Shown: piece after piece, positions 1-11,800 of the stretch
How positions within the stretch are numbered: position 1 is the stretch's first letter
Layout: every line of letters begins with the position of its first letter
Assembly: GCA_037893245.1 (NCBI GenBank)
Contig: JBAIAA010001627.1
Location: 17,877 to 81,876, forward strand
Length of the DNA: 64,000 bases
From: Crossaster papposus
Taxonomy: Eukaryota > Echinodermata > Asteroidea > Velatida > Solasteridae
Direction of reading: 5' to 3'
The notes under the pieces: model-generated
Database searches by the model: none
Seen by the model: the letters and a program-made list of their open reading frames with translations, nothing else
Told to the model about the DNA's origin: nothing
Made by a program: the position numbers and the translations under genes

Positions 1-2356
1 GCATAAGAAACATGTAAAGGGAAAGAAGTGTGCATAAGAAACATGTAAAGGGAAAGAAGTGTGCATAAGAAACATGTAAAGGGAAAGAAGTGTGCATAAG
101 AAATATGTAAAGGGAAAGAAGTGTGCATAAGAAATATGTAAAGGGAAAGAAGTGTGCATAAGAAATATGTAAAGGGAAAGAAGTGTGCATACGAAATATG
201 TAAAGGGAAAGAAGTGTGCATAAGAAATATGTAAAGGGCAAGAAGTGTGCATAAGAAATATGTAAAGGGAAAGAAGTGTGCATAAGAAATATGTAAAGGG
301 AAAGAAGTGTGCATAAGAAATATGTAAAGGGAAAGAAGTGTGCATACGAAATATGTAAAGGGAAAGAAGTGTGCATAAGAAATATGTAAAGGGAAAGAAG
401 TGTGCATAAGAAATATGTAAAGGGAAAGAAGTGTGCATAAGAAATATGTAAAGGGAAAGAAGTGTGCATAAGAAATATGTAAAGGGAAAGAAGTGTGCAT
501 AAGAAATATGTAAAGGGAAAGAAGTGTGCATAAGAAATATGTAAAGGGAAAGAAGTGTGCATAAGAAATATGTAAAGGGAAAGAAGTGTGCATAAGAAAT
601 ATGTAAAGGGAAAGAAGTGTGCATAAGAAATATGTAAAGGGAAAGAAGTGTGCATAAGAAATATGTAAAGGGAAAGAAGTGTGCATAAGAAATATGTAAA
701 GGGAAAGAAGTGTGCATAAGAAATATGTAAAGGGAAAGAAGTGTGCATAAGAAATATGTAAAGGGAAAGAAGTGTGCATAAGAAATATGTAAAGGGAAAG
801 AAGTGTGCATAAGAAATATGTAAAGGGAAAGAAGTGTGCATAAGAAATATGTAACGGTAAAGAAGTGTGCATAAGAAATATGTAAAGGGAAAGAAGTGTG
901 CATAAGAAATATGTAAAGGGAAAGAAGTGTGCATAAGAAATATGTAAAGGGAAAGAAGTGTGCATAAGAAATATGTAAAGGGAAAGAAGTGTGCATAAGA
1001 AATATGTAAAGGGAAAGAAGTGTGGCATAAGAAATATGTAAAGGGAAAGAAGTGTGCATAAGAAATATGTAAAGGGAAAGAAGTGTGCATAAGAAATATG
1101 TAAAGGGAAAGAAGTGTGCATAAGAAATATGTAAAGGGAAAGAAGTGTGCATAAGAAATATGTAAAGGGAAAGAAGTGTGCATAAGAAATATGTAAAGGG
1201 AAAGAAGTGTGCATACGAAATATGTAAAGGGAAAGAAGTGTGCATAAGAAATATGTAAAGGGAAAGAAGTGTGCATAAGAAATATGTAAAGGGAAAGAAG
1301 TGTGCATAAGAAACATGTAAAGGGAAAGAAGTGTGCATAAGAAATATGTAAAGGGAAAGAAGTGTGCATACGAAATATGTAAAGGGAAAGAAGTGTGCAT
1401 AAGAAATATGTAAAGGGAAAGAAGTGTGCATAAGAAAATGTAAAGGGAAAGAAGTGTGCATAAGAAATATGTAAAGGGAAAGAAGTGTGCATAAGAAATA
1501 TGTAAAGGGAAAGAAGTGTGCATACGAAATATGTAAAGGGAAAGAAGTGTGCATAAGAAATATGTAAAGGGAAAGAAGTGTGCATAAGAAATATGAAAAG
1601 GGAAAGAAGTGTGCATAAGAAATATGTAAAGGGAAAGAAGTGTGCATAAGAAATATGTAAAGGGAAAGAAGTGTGCATAAGAAATATGTAAAGGGAAAGA
1701 AGTGTGCATAAGAAATATGTAAAGGGAAAGAAGTGTGCATACGAAATATGTAAAGGAAAAGAAGTGTGCATAAGAAATATGTAAAGGGAAAGAAGTGTGC
1801 ATAAGAAATATGTAAAGGGAAAGAAGTGTGCATAAGAAATATGTAAAGGGAAAGAAGTGTGCATAAGAAATATGTAAAGGAAAAGAAGTGTGCATAAGAA
1901 ATATGTAAAGGGAAAGAAGTGTGCATAAGAAATATGTAAAGGGAAAGAAGTGTGCATAAGAAATATGTAAAGGGAAAGAAGTGTGCATAAGAAATATGTA
2001 AAGGGAAAGAAGTGTGCATAAGAAATATGTAAAGGGAAAGAAGTGTGCATAAGAAATATGTAAAGGAAAAGAAGTGTGCATAAGAAATATGTAAAGGGAA
2101 AGAAGTGTGCATAAGAAATATGTAAAGGGAAAGAAGTGTGCATAAGAAATATGTAAAGGGAAAGAAGTGTGCATAAGAAATATGTAAAGGGAAATAAGTG
2201 TGCATAAGAAATATGTAAAGGGAAAGAAGTGTGCATAAGAAATATGTAAAGGGAAAGAAGTGTGCATAAGAAATATGTAAAGGGAAAGAAGTGTGCATAA
2301 GAAATATGTGAAGGGAAAGAAGTGTGCATAAGAAATATGTAAAGGGAAAGAAGTGT
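1..2356 (+). repeat. Heterogeneous left segment of monomers with 155-bp periodicity
   Basis: These are plain 31-bp monomers with more point variants than the block that follows. The first three monomers read AAACATG instead of AAATATG, and the change recurs once near 1313. GCATACGAAA variants (C at 192, 347, 1216, 1371, 1525 and 1742) are mostly five monomers apart. GGG to GGA changes occur at 1757, 1881 and 2067. There is a 1-bp insertion near 1024 (TGTGGCATAAG) and a 1-bp deletion near 1434 (GAAAATG). No gene or other element is visible. Confidence 0.93.
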
Positions 2357-2422
2357 GCATAAGAAATAAACACATGATGTGGGAACAAGCCCTCGAGTAA
2401 ATATGTAAAGGGAAAGAAGTGT
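2357..2422 (+). repeat. 66-bp unit: monomer with a 35-bp class G insert
   Basis: The insert lies at 2367-2401 and lacks one T of the usual TCGAGTTAAA end (it reads TCGAGTAAA). It keeps the CTCGAG site and the TGGGAACAAGCCC core. It is the first insert in the window and marks the boundary between the variable left segment and a very uniform run. Confidence 0.93.
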
Positions 2423-5400
2423 GCATAAGAAATATGTAAAGGGAAAGAAGTGTGCATAAGAAATATGTAAAGGGAAAGAAGTGTGCATAAGAAATATGTA
2501 AAGGGAAAGAAGTGTGCATAAGAAATATGTAAAGGGAAAGAAGTGTGCATAAGAAATATGTAAAGGGAAAGAAGTGTGCATAAGAAATATGTAAAGGGAA
2601 AGAAGTGTGCATAAGAAATATGTAAAGGGAAAGAAGTGTGCATAAGAAATATGTAAAGGGAAAGAAGTGTGCATAAGAAATATGTAAAGGGAAAGAAGTG
2701 TGCATAAGAAATATGTAAAGGGAAAGAAGTGTGCATAAGAAATATGTAAAGGGAAAGAAGTGTGCATAAGAAATATGTAAAGGGAAAGAAGTGTGCATAA
2801 GAAATATGTAAAGGGAAAGAAGTGTGCATAAGAAATATGTAAAGGGAAAGAAGTGTGCATAAGAAATATGTAAAGGGAAAGAAGTGTGCATAAGAAATAT
2901 GTAAAGGGAAAGAAGTGTGCATAAGAAATATGTAAAGGGAAAGAAGTGTGCATAAGAAATATGTAAAGGGAAAGAAGTGTGCATAAGAAATATGTAAAGG
3001 GAAAGAAGTGTGCATAAGAAATATGTAAAGGGAAAGAAGTGTGCATAAGAAATATGTAAAGGGAAAGAAGTGTGCATAAGAAATATGTAAAGGGAAAGAA
3101 GTGTGCATAAGAAATATGTAAAGGGAAAGAAGTGTGCATAAGAAATATGTAAAGGGAAAGAAGTGTGCATAAGAAATATGTAAAGGGAAAGAAGTGTGCA
3201 TAAGAAATATGTAAAGGGAAAGAAGTGTGCATAAGAAATATGTAAAGGGAAAGAAGTGTGCATAAGAAATATGTAAAGGGAAAGAAGTGTGCATAAGAAA
3301 TATGTAAAGGGAAAGAAGTGTGCATAAGAAATATGTAAAGGGAAAGAAGTGTGCATAAGAAATATGTAAAGGGAAAGAAGTGTGCATAAGAAATATGTAA
3401 AGGGAAAGAAGTGTGCATAAGAAATATGTAAAGGGAAAGAAGTGTGCATAAGAAATATGTAAAGGGAAAGAAGTGTGCATAAGAAATATGTAAAGGGAAA
3501 GAAGTGTGCATAAGAAATATGTAAAGGGAAAGAAGTGTGCATAAGAAATATGTAAAGGGAAAGAAGTGTGCATAAGAAATATGTAAAGGGAAAGAAGTGT
3601 GCATAAGAAATATGTAAAGGGAAAGAAGTGTGCATAAGAAATATGTAAAGGGAAAGAAGTGTGCATAAGAAATATGTAAAGGGAAAGAAGTGTGCATAAG
3701 AAATATGTAAAGGGAAAGAAGTGTGCATAAGAAATATGTAAAGGGAAAGAAGTGTGCATAAGAAATATGTAAAGGGAAAGAAGTGTGCATAAGAAATATG
3801 TAAAGGGAAAGAAGTGTGCATAAGAAATATGTAAAGGGAAAGAAGTGTGCATAAGAAATATGTAAAGGGAAAGAAGTGTGCATAAGAAATATGTAAAGGG
3901 AAAGAAGTGTGCATAAGAAATATGTAAAGGGAAAGAAGTGTGCATAAGAAATATGTAAAGGGAAAGAAGTGTGCATAAGAAATATGTAAAGGGAAAGAAG
4001 TGTGCATAAGAAATATGTAAAGGGAAAGAAGTGTGCATAAGAAATATGTAAAGGGAAAGAAGTGTGCATAAGAAATATGTAAAGGGAAAGAAGTGTGCAT
4101 AAGAAATATGTAAAGGGAAAGAAGTGTGCATAAGAAATATGTAAAGGGAAAGAAGTGTGCATAAGAAATATGTAAAGGGAAAGAAGTGTGCATAAGAAAT
4201 ATGTAAAGGGAAAGAAGTGTGCATAAGAAATATGTAAAGGGAAAGAAGTGTGCATAAGAAATATGTAAAGGGAAAGAAGTGTGCATAAGAAATATGTAAA
4301 GGGAAAGAAGTGTGCATAAGAAATATGTAAAGGGAAAGAAGTGTGCATAAGAAATATGTAAAGGGAAAGAAGTGTGCATAAGAAATATGTAAAGGGAAAG
4401 AAGTGTGCATAAGAAATATGTAAAGGGAAAGAAGTGTGCATAAGAAATATGTAAAGGGAAAGAAGTGTGCATAAGAAATATGTAAAGGGAAAGAAGTGTG
4501 CATAAGAAATATGTAAAGGGAAAGAAGTGTGCATAAGAAATATGTAAAGGGAAAGAAGTGTGCATAAGAAATATGTAAAGGGAAAGAAGTGTGCATAAGA
4601 AATATGTAAAGGGAAAGAAGTGTGCATAAGAAATATGTAAAGGGAAAGAAGTGTGCATAAGAAATATGTAAAGGGAAAGAAGTGTGCATAAGAAATATGT
4701 AAAGGGAAAGAAGTGTGCATAAGAAATATGTAAAGGGAAAGAAGTGTGCATAAGAAATATGTAAAGGGAAAGAAGTGTGCATAAGAAATATGTAAAGGGA
4801 AAGAAGTGTGCATAAGAAATATGTAAAGGGAAAGAAGTGTGCATAAGAAATATGTAAAGGGAAAGAAGTGTGCATAAGAAATATGTAAAGGGAAAGAAGT
4901 GTGCATAAGAAATATGTAAAGGGAAAGAAGTGTGCATAAGAAATATGTAAAGGGAAAGAAGTGTGCATAAGAAATATGTAAAGGGAAAGAAGTGTGCATA
5001 AGAAATATGTAAAGGGAAAGAAGTGTGCATAAGAAATATGTAAAGGGAAAAAGTGTGCATAAGAAATATGTAAAGGGAAAGAAGTGTGCATAAGAAATAT
5101 GTAAAGGGAAAGAAGTGTGCATAAGAAATATGTAAAGGGAAAGAAGTGTGCATAAGAAATATGTAAAGGGAAAGAAGTGTGCATAAGAAATATGTAAAGG
5201 GAAAGAAGTGTGCATAAGAAATATGTAAAGGGAAAGAAGTGTGCATAAGAAATATGTAAAGGGAAAGAAGTGTGCATAAGAAATATGTAAAGGGAAAGAA
5301 GTGTGCATAAGAAATATGTAAAGGGAAAGAAGTGTGCATAAGAAATATGTAAAGGGAAAGAAGTGTGCATAAGAAATATGTAAAGGGAAAGAAGTGTGCA

Positions 5401-6570
5401 TAAGAAATATGTAAAGGGAAAGAAGTGTGCATAAGAAATATGTAAAGGGAAAGAAGTGTGCATAAGAAATATGTAAAGGGAAAGAAGTGTGCATAAGAAA
5501 TATGTAAAGGGAAAGAAGTGTGCATAAGAAATATGTAAAGGGAAAGAAGTGTGCATAAGAAATATGTAAAGGGAAAGAAGTGTGCATAAGAAATATGTAA
5601 AGGGAAAGAAGTGTGCATAAGAAATATGTAAGGGAAAGAAGTGCAGTAAATATGTAAAGGGAAAGAAGTGTGCATAAGAAATATGTAAAGGGAAAGAAGT
5701 GTGCATAAGAAATATGTAAAGGGAAAGAAGTGTGCATAAGAAATATGTAAAGGGAAAGAAGTGTGCATAAGAAATATGTAAAGGGAAAGAAGTGTGCATA
5801 AGAAATATGTAAAGGGAAAGAAGTGTGCATAAGAAATATGTAAAGGGAAAGAAGTGTGCATAAGAAATATGTAAAGGGAAAGAAGTGTGCATAAGAAATA
5901 TGTAAAGGGAAAGAAGTGTGCATAAGAAATATGTAAAGGGAAAGAAGTGTGCATAAGAAATATGTAAAGGGAAAGAAGTGTGCATAAGAAATATGTAAAG
6001 GGAAAGAAGTGTGCATAAGAAATATGTAAAGGGAAAGAAGTGTGCATAAGAAATATGTAAAGGGAAAGAAGTGTGCATAAGAAATATGTAAAGGGAAAGA
6101 AGTGTGCATAAGAAATATGTAAAGGGAAAGAAGTGTGCATAAGAAATATGTAAAGGGAAAGAAGTGTGCATAAGAAATATGTAAAGGGAAAGAAGTGTGC
6201 ATAAGAAATATGTAAAGGGAAAGAAGTGTGCATAAGAAATATGTAAAGGGAAAGAAGTGTGCATAAGAAATATGTAAAGGGAAAGAAGTGTGCATAAGAA
6301 ATATGTAAAGGGAAAGAAGTGTGCATAAGAAATATGTAAAGGGAAAGAAGTGTGCATAAGAAATATGTAAAGGGAAAGAAGTGTGCATAAGAAATATGTA
6401 AAGGGAAAGAAGTGTGCATAAGAAATATGTAAAGGGAAAGAAGTGTGCATAAGAAATATGTAAAGGGAAAGAAGTGTGCATAAGAAATATGTAAAGGGAA
6501 AGAAGTGTGCATAAGAAATATGTAAAGGGAAAGAAGTGTGCATAAGAAATATGTAAAGGGAAAGAAGTGT
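2423..6570 (+). repeat. Near-identical monomer run
   Basis: About 134 monomers, almost all exactly the consensus. I saw a single-base deletion near 5050 (GGGAAAAAGTG) and one damaged pair at 5615-5671, annotated separately. No gene, promoter or other element is visible. Confidence 0.93.
5615..5671 (+). repeat. Damaged monomer pair (57 bp instead of 62)
   Basis: One A is lost in GTAAGGG, and the monomer junction reads GTGCAGTAAATATG. The AGTAAATATG part resembles the end of the 36-bp insert, so this may be a leftover of an excised or recombined insert. A consensus error in the assembly would look similar. Confidence 0.75.
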
Positions 6571-6701
6571 GCATAAGAAATAAACACATGATGTGGGAAC
6601 AAGCCCTCGAGTTAAATATGTAAAGGGAAAGAAGTGTGCATAAGAAATTAAAGACATGAAGTGGGACAAGCCTCGATAAATATGTAAAGGGAAAGAAGTG
6701 T
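6571..6701 (+). repeat. Intact class G 67-mer followed by a degraded one
   Basis: An intact class G insert lies at 6581-6616. The next unit has a 33-bp degraded insert at 6648-6680 (ATTAAAGACATGAAG at its start; CCTCGATAAA at its end) that has lost CTCGAG. The new TTA at 6648 makes a stop on the minus strand and ends the longest open frame of the window. The losses are mostly single bases in short homopolymers. Confidence 0.9.
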
Positions 6702-8344
6702 GCATAAGAAATATGTAAAGGGAAAGAAGTGTGCATAAGAAATATGTAAAGGGAAAGAAGTGTGCATAAGAAATATGTAAAGGGAAAGAAGTGTGCATAA
6801 GAAATATGTAAAGGGAAAGAAGTGTGCATAAGAAATATGTAAAGGGAAAGAAGTGTGCATAAGAAATATGTAAAGGGAAAGAAGTGTGCATAAGAAATAT
6901 GTAAAGGGAAAGAAGTGTGCATAAGAAATATGTAAAGGGAAAGAAGTGTGCATAAGAAATATGTAAAGGGAAAGAAGTGTGCATAAGAAATATGTAAAGG
7001 GAAAGAAGTGTGCATAAGAAATATGTAAAGGGAAAGAAGTGTGCATAAGAAATATGTAAAGGGAAAGAAGTGTGCATAAGAAATATGTAAAGGGAAAGAA
7101 GTGTGCATAAGAAATATGTAAAGGGAAAGAAGTGTGCATAAGAAATATGTAAAGGGAAAGAAGTGTGCATAAGAAATATGTAAAGGGAAAGAAGTGTGCA
7201 TAAGAAATATGTAAAGGGAAAGAAGTGTGCATAAGAAATATGTAAAGGGAAAGAAGTGTGCATAAGAAATATGTAAAGGGAAAGAAGTGTGCATAAGAAA
7301 TATGTAAAGGGAAAGAAGTGTGCATAAGAAATATGTAAAGGGAAAGAAGTGTGCATAAGAAATATGTAAAGGGAAAGAAGTGTGCATAAGAAATATGTAA
7401 AGGGAAAGAAGTGTGCATAAGAAATATGTAAAGGGAAAGAAGTGTGCATAAGAAATATGTAAAGGGAAAGAAGTGTGCATAAGAAATATGTAAAGGGAAA
7501 GAAGTGTGCATAAGAAATATGTAAAGGGAAAGAAGTGTGCATAAGAAATATGTAAAGGGAAAGAAGTGTGCATAAGAAATATGTAAAGGGAAAGAAGTGT
7601 GCATAAGAAATATGTAAAGGGAAAGAAGTGTGCATAAGAAATATGTAAAGGGAAAGAAGTGTGCATAAGAAATATGTAAAGGGAAAGAAGTGTGCATAAG
7701 AAATATGTAAAGGGAAAGAAGTGTGCATAAGAAATATGTAAAGGGAAAGAAGTGTGCATAAGAAATATGTAAAGGGAAAGAAGTGTGCATAAGAAATATG
7801 TAAAGGGAAAGAAGTGTGCATAAGAAATATGTAAAGGGAAAGAAGTGTGCATAAGAAATATGTAAAGGGAAAGAAGTGTGCATAAGAAATATGTAAAGGG
7901 AAAGAAGTGTGCATAAGAAATATGTAAAGGGAAAGAAGTGTGCATAAGAAATATGTAAAGGGAAAGAAGTGTGCATAAGAAATATGTAAAGGGAAAGAAG
8001 TGTGCATAAGAAATATGTAAAGGGAAAGAAGTGTGCATAAGAAATATGTAAAGGGAAAGAAGTGTGCATAAGAAATATGTAAAGGGAAAGAAGTGTGCAT
8101 AAGAAATATGTAAAGGGAAAGAAGTGTGCATAAGAAATATGTAAAGGGAAAGAAGTGTGCATAAGAAATATGTAAAGGGAAAGAAGTGTGCATAAGAAAT
8201 ATGTAAAGGGAAAGAAGTGTGCATAAGAAATATGTAAAGGGAAAGAAGTGTGCATAAGAAATATGTAAAGGGAAAGAAGTGTGCATAAGAAATATGTAAA
8301 GGGAAAGAAGTGTGCATAAGAAATATGTAAAGGGAAAGAAGTGT
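6702..8344 (+). repeat. Near-identical monomer run
   Basis: Fifty-three consensus monomers between two insert clusters. The length is an exact multiple of 31, and no variant or other element was seen. Confidence 0.93.
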
Positions 8345-8495
8345 GCATAAGAAATAAACACATGATGTGGGAACAAGCCCTCGAGTTAAATATGTAAAGG
8401 GAAAGAAGTGTGCATAAGAAATAATGATGTGGAAAAAGCCTCGAGTAAATATGTAAAGGGAAAGAAGTGTGCATAAGAAAAAGGGAAAGAAGTGT
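8345..8495 (+). repeat. Class G 67-mer, degraded 59-mer and 25-bp truncated monomer
   Basis: An intact class G insert lies at 8355-8390. The following unit has a 28-bp degraded insert at 8422-8449 that still keeps CTCGAG. The next monomer (8471-8495) has lost the six bases TATGTA. An intact insert followed directly by a degraded one repeats the arrangement at 6571-6701. Confidence 0.88.
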
Positions 8496-8743
8496 GCATA
8501 AGAAATATGTAAAGGGAAAGAAGTGTGCATAAGAAATATGTAAAGGGAAAGAAGTGTGCATAAGAAATATGTAAAGGGAAAGAAGTGTGCATAAGAAATA
8601 TGTAAAGGGAAAGAAGTGTGCATAAGAAATATGTAAAGGGAAAGAAGTGTGCATAAGAAATATGTAAAGGGAAAGAAGTGTGCATAAGAAATATGTAAAG
8701 GGAAAGAAGTGTGCATAAGAAATATGTAAAGGGAAAGAAGTGT

Positions 8744-8840
8744 GCATAAGAAATAAACACATGATGTCGGGACAAGCCCTCGAGTTAAATATGTAAAGGG
8801 AAAGAAGTGTGCATAAGAAATAATAAAGAGAAAGAAGTGT
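8744..8840 (+). repeat. Isolated class C 67-mer plus linked 30-bp monomer
   Basis: A class C insert lies at 8754-8789 (TCGGGACAAGCCC core). One monomer phase later comes a 30-bp monomer at 8811-8840 containing AAATAATAAAG. The same pairing marks every 376-bp module some 23 kb further on, but here it stands alone. The 30-mer also carries AAAGAG for AAAGGG, and the next monomer reads GCATAATAAA. Confidence 0.92.
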
Positions 8841-11800
8841 GCATAATAAATATGTAAAGGGAAAGAAGTGTGCATAAGAAATATGTAAAAGGAAAGAAGT
8901 GTGCATAAGAAATATGTAAAGGGAAAGAAGTGTGCATAAGAAATATGTAAAGGGAAAGAAGTGTGCATAAGAAATATGTAAAGGGAAAGAAGTGTGCATA
9001 AGAAATATGTAAAGAGAAAGAAGTGTGCATAAGAAATATGTAAAGGGAAAGAAGTGTGCATAAGAAATATGTAAAGGGAAAGAAGTGTGCATAAGAAATA
9101 TGTAAAGGGAAAGAAGTGTGCATAAGAAATATGTAAAGGGAAAGAAGTGTGCATAAGAAATATGTAAAGGGAAAGAAGTGTGCATAAGAAATATGTAAAG
9201 GGAAAGAAGTGTGCATAAGAAATATGTAAAGGGAAAGAAGTGTGCATAAGAAATATGTAAAGGGAAAGAAGTGTGCATAAGAAATATGTAAAGGGAAAGA
9301 AGTGTGCATAAGAAATATGTAAAGGGAAAGAAGTGTGCATAAGAAATATGTAAAGGGAAAGAAGTGTGCATAAGAAATATGTAAAGGGAAAGAAGTGTGC
9401 ATAAGAAATATGTAAAGGGAAAGAAGTGTGCATAAGAAATATGTAAAGGGAAAGAAGTGTGCATAAGAAATATGTAAAGGGAAAGAAGTGTGCATAAGAA
9501 ATATGTAAAGGGAAAGAAGTGTGCTGCATAAGAAATATGTAAAGGGAAAGAAGTGTGCATAAGAAATATGTAAAGGGAAAGAAGTGTGCATAAGAAATAT
9601 GTAAAGGGAAAGAAGTGTGCATAAGAAATATGTAAAGGGAAAGAAGTGTGCATAAGAAATATGTAAAGGGAAAGAAGTGTGCATAAGAAATATGTAAAGG
9701 GAAAGAAGTGTGCATAAGAAATATGTAAAGGGAAAGAAGTGTGCATAAGAAATATGTAAAGGGAAAGAAGTGTGCATAAGAAATATGTAAAGGGAAAGAA
9801 GTGTGCATAAGAAATATGTAAAGGGAAAGAAGTGTGCATAAGAAATATGTAAAGGGAAAGAAGTGTGCATAAGAAATATGTAAAGGGAAAGAAGTGTGCA
9901 TAAGAAATATGTAAAGGGAAAGAAGTGTGCATAAGAAATATGTAAAGGGAAAGAAGTGTGCATAAGAAATATGTAAAGGGAAAGAAGTGTGCATAAGAAA
10001 TATGTAAAGGGAAAGAAGTGTGCATAAGAAATATGTAAAGGGAAAGAAGTGTGCATAAGAAATATGTAAAGGGAAAGAAGTGTGCATAAGAAATATGTAA
10101 AGGGAAAGAAGTGTGCATAAGAAATATGTAAAGGGAAAGAAGTGTGCATAAGAAATATGTAAAGGGAAAGAAGTGTGCATAAGAAATATGTAAAGGGAAA
10201 GAAGTGTGCATAAGAAATATGTAAAGGGAAAGAAGTGTGCATAAGAAATATGTAAAGGGAAAGAAGTGTGCATAAGAAATATGTAAAGGGAAAGAAGTGT
10301 GCATAAGAAATATGTAAAGGGAAAGAAGTGTGCATAAGAAATATGTAAAGGGAAAGAAGTGTGCATAAGAAATATGTAAAGGGAAAGAAGTGTGCATAAG
10401 AAATATGTAAAGGGAAAGAAGTGTGCATAAGAAATATGTAAAGGGAAAGAAGTGTGCATAAGAAATATGTAAAGGGAAAGAAGTGTGCATAAGAAATATG
10501 TAAAGGGAAAGAAGTGTGCATAAGAAATATGTAAAGGGAAAGAAGTGTGCATAAGAAATATGTAAAGGGAAAGAAGTGTGCATAAGAAATATGTAAAGGG
10601 AAAGAAGTGTGCATAAGAAATATGTAAAGGGAAAGAAGTGTGCATAAGAAATATGTAAAGGGAAAGAAGTGTGCATAAGAAATATGTAAAGGGAAAGAAG
10701 TGTGCATAAGAAATATGTAAAGGGAAAGAAGTGTGCATAAGAAATATGTAAAGGGAAAGAAGTGTGCATAAGAAATATGTAAAGGGAAAGAAGTGTGCAT
10801 AAGAAATATGTAAAGGGAAAGAAGTGTGCATAAGAAATATGTAAAGGGAAAGAAGTGTGCATAAGAAATATGTAAAGGGAAAGAAGTGTGCATAAGAAAT
10901 ATGTAAAGGGAAAGAAGTGTGCATAAGAAATATGTAAAGGGAAAGAAGTGTGCATAAGAAATATGTAAAGGGAAAGAAGTGTGCATAAGAAATATGTAAA
11001 GGGAAAGAAGTGTGCATAAGAAATATGTAAAGGGAAAGAAGTGTGCATAAGAAATATGTAAAGGGAAAGAAGTGTGCATAAGAAATATGTAAAGGGAAAG
11101 AAGTGTGCATAAGAAATATGTAAAGGGAAAGAAGTGTGCATAAGAAATATGTAAAGGGAAAGAAGTGTGCATAAGAAATATGTAAAGGGAAAGAAGTGTG
11201 CATAAGAAATATGTAAAGGGAAAGAAGTGTGCATAAGAAATATGTAAAGGGAAAGAAGTGTGCATAAGAAATATGTAAAGGGAAAGAAGTGTGCATAAGA
11301 AATATGTAAAGGGAAAGAAGTGTGCATAAGAAATATGTAAAGGGAAAGAAGTGTGCATAAGAAATATGTAAAGGGAAAGAAGTGTGCATAAGAAATATGT
11401 AAAGGGAAAGAAGTGTGCATAAGAAATATGTAAAGGGAAAGAAGTGTGCATAAGAAATATGTAAAGGGAAAGAAGTGTGCATAAGAAATATGTAAAGGGA
11501 AAGAAGTGTGCATAAGAAATATGTAAAGGGAAAGAAGTGTGCATAAGAAATATGTAAAGGGAAAGAAGTGTGCATAAGAAATATGTAAAGGGAAAGAAGT
11601 GTGCATAAGAAATATGTAAAGGGAAAGAAGTGTGCATAAGAAATATGTAAAGGGAAAGAAGTGTGCATAAGAAATATGTAAAGGGAAAGAAGTGTGCATA
11701 AGAAATATGTAAAGGGAAAGAAGTGTGCATAAGAAATATGTAAAGGGAAAGAAGTGTGCATAAGAAATATGTAAAGGGAAAGAAGTGTGCATAAGAAATA

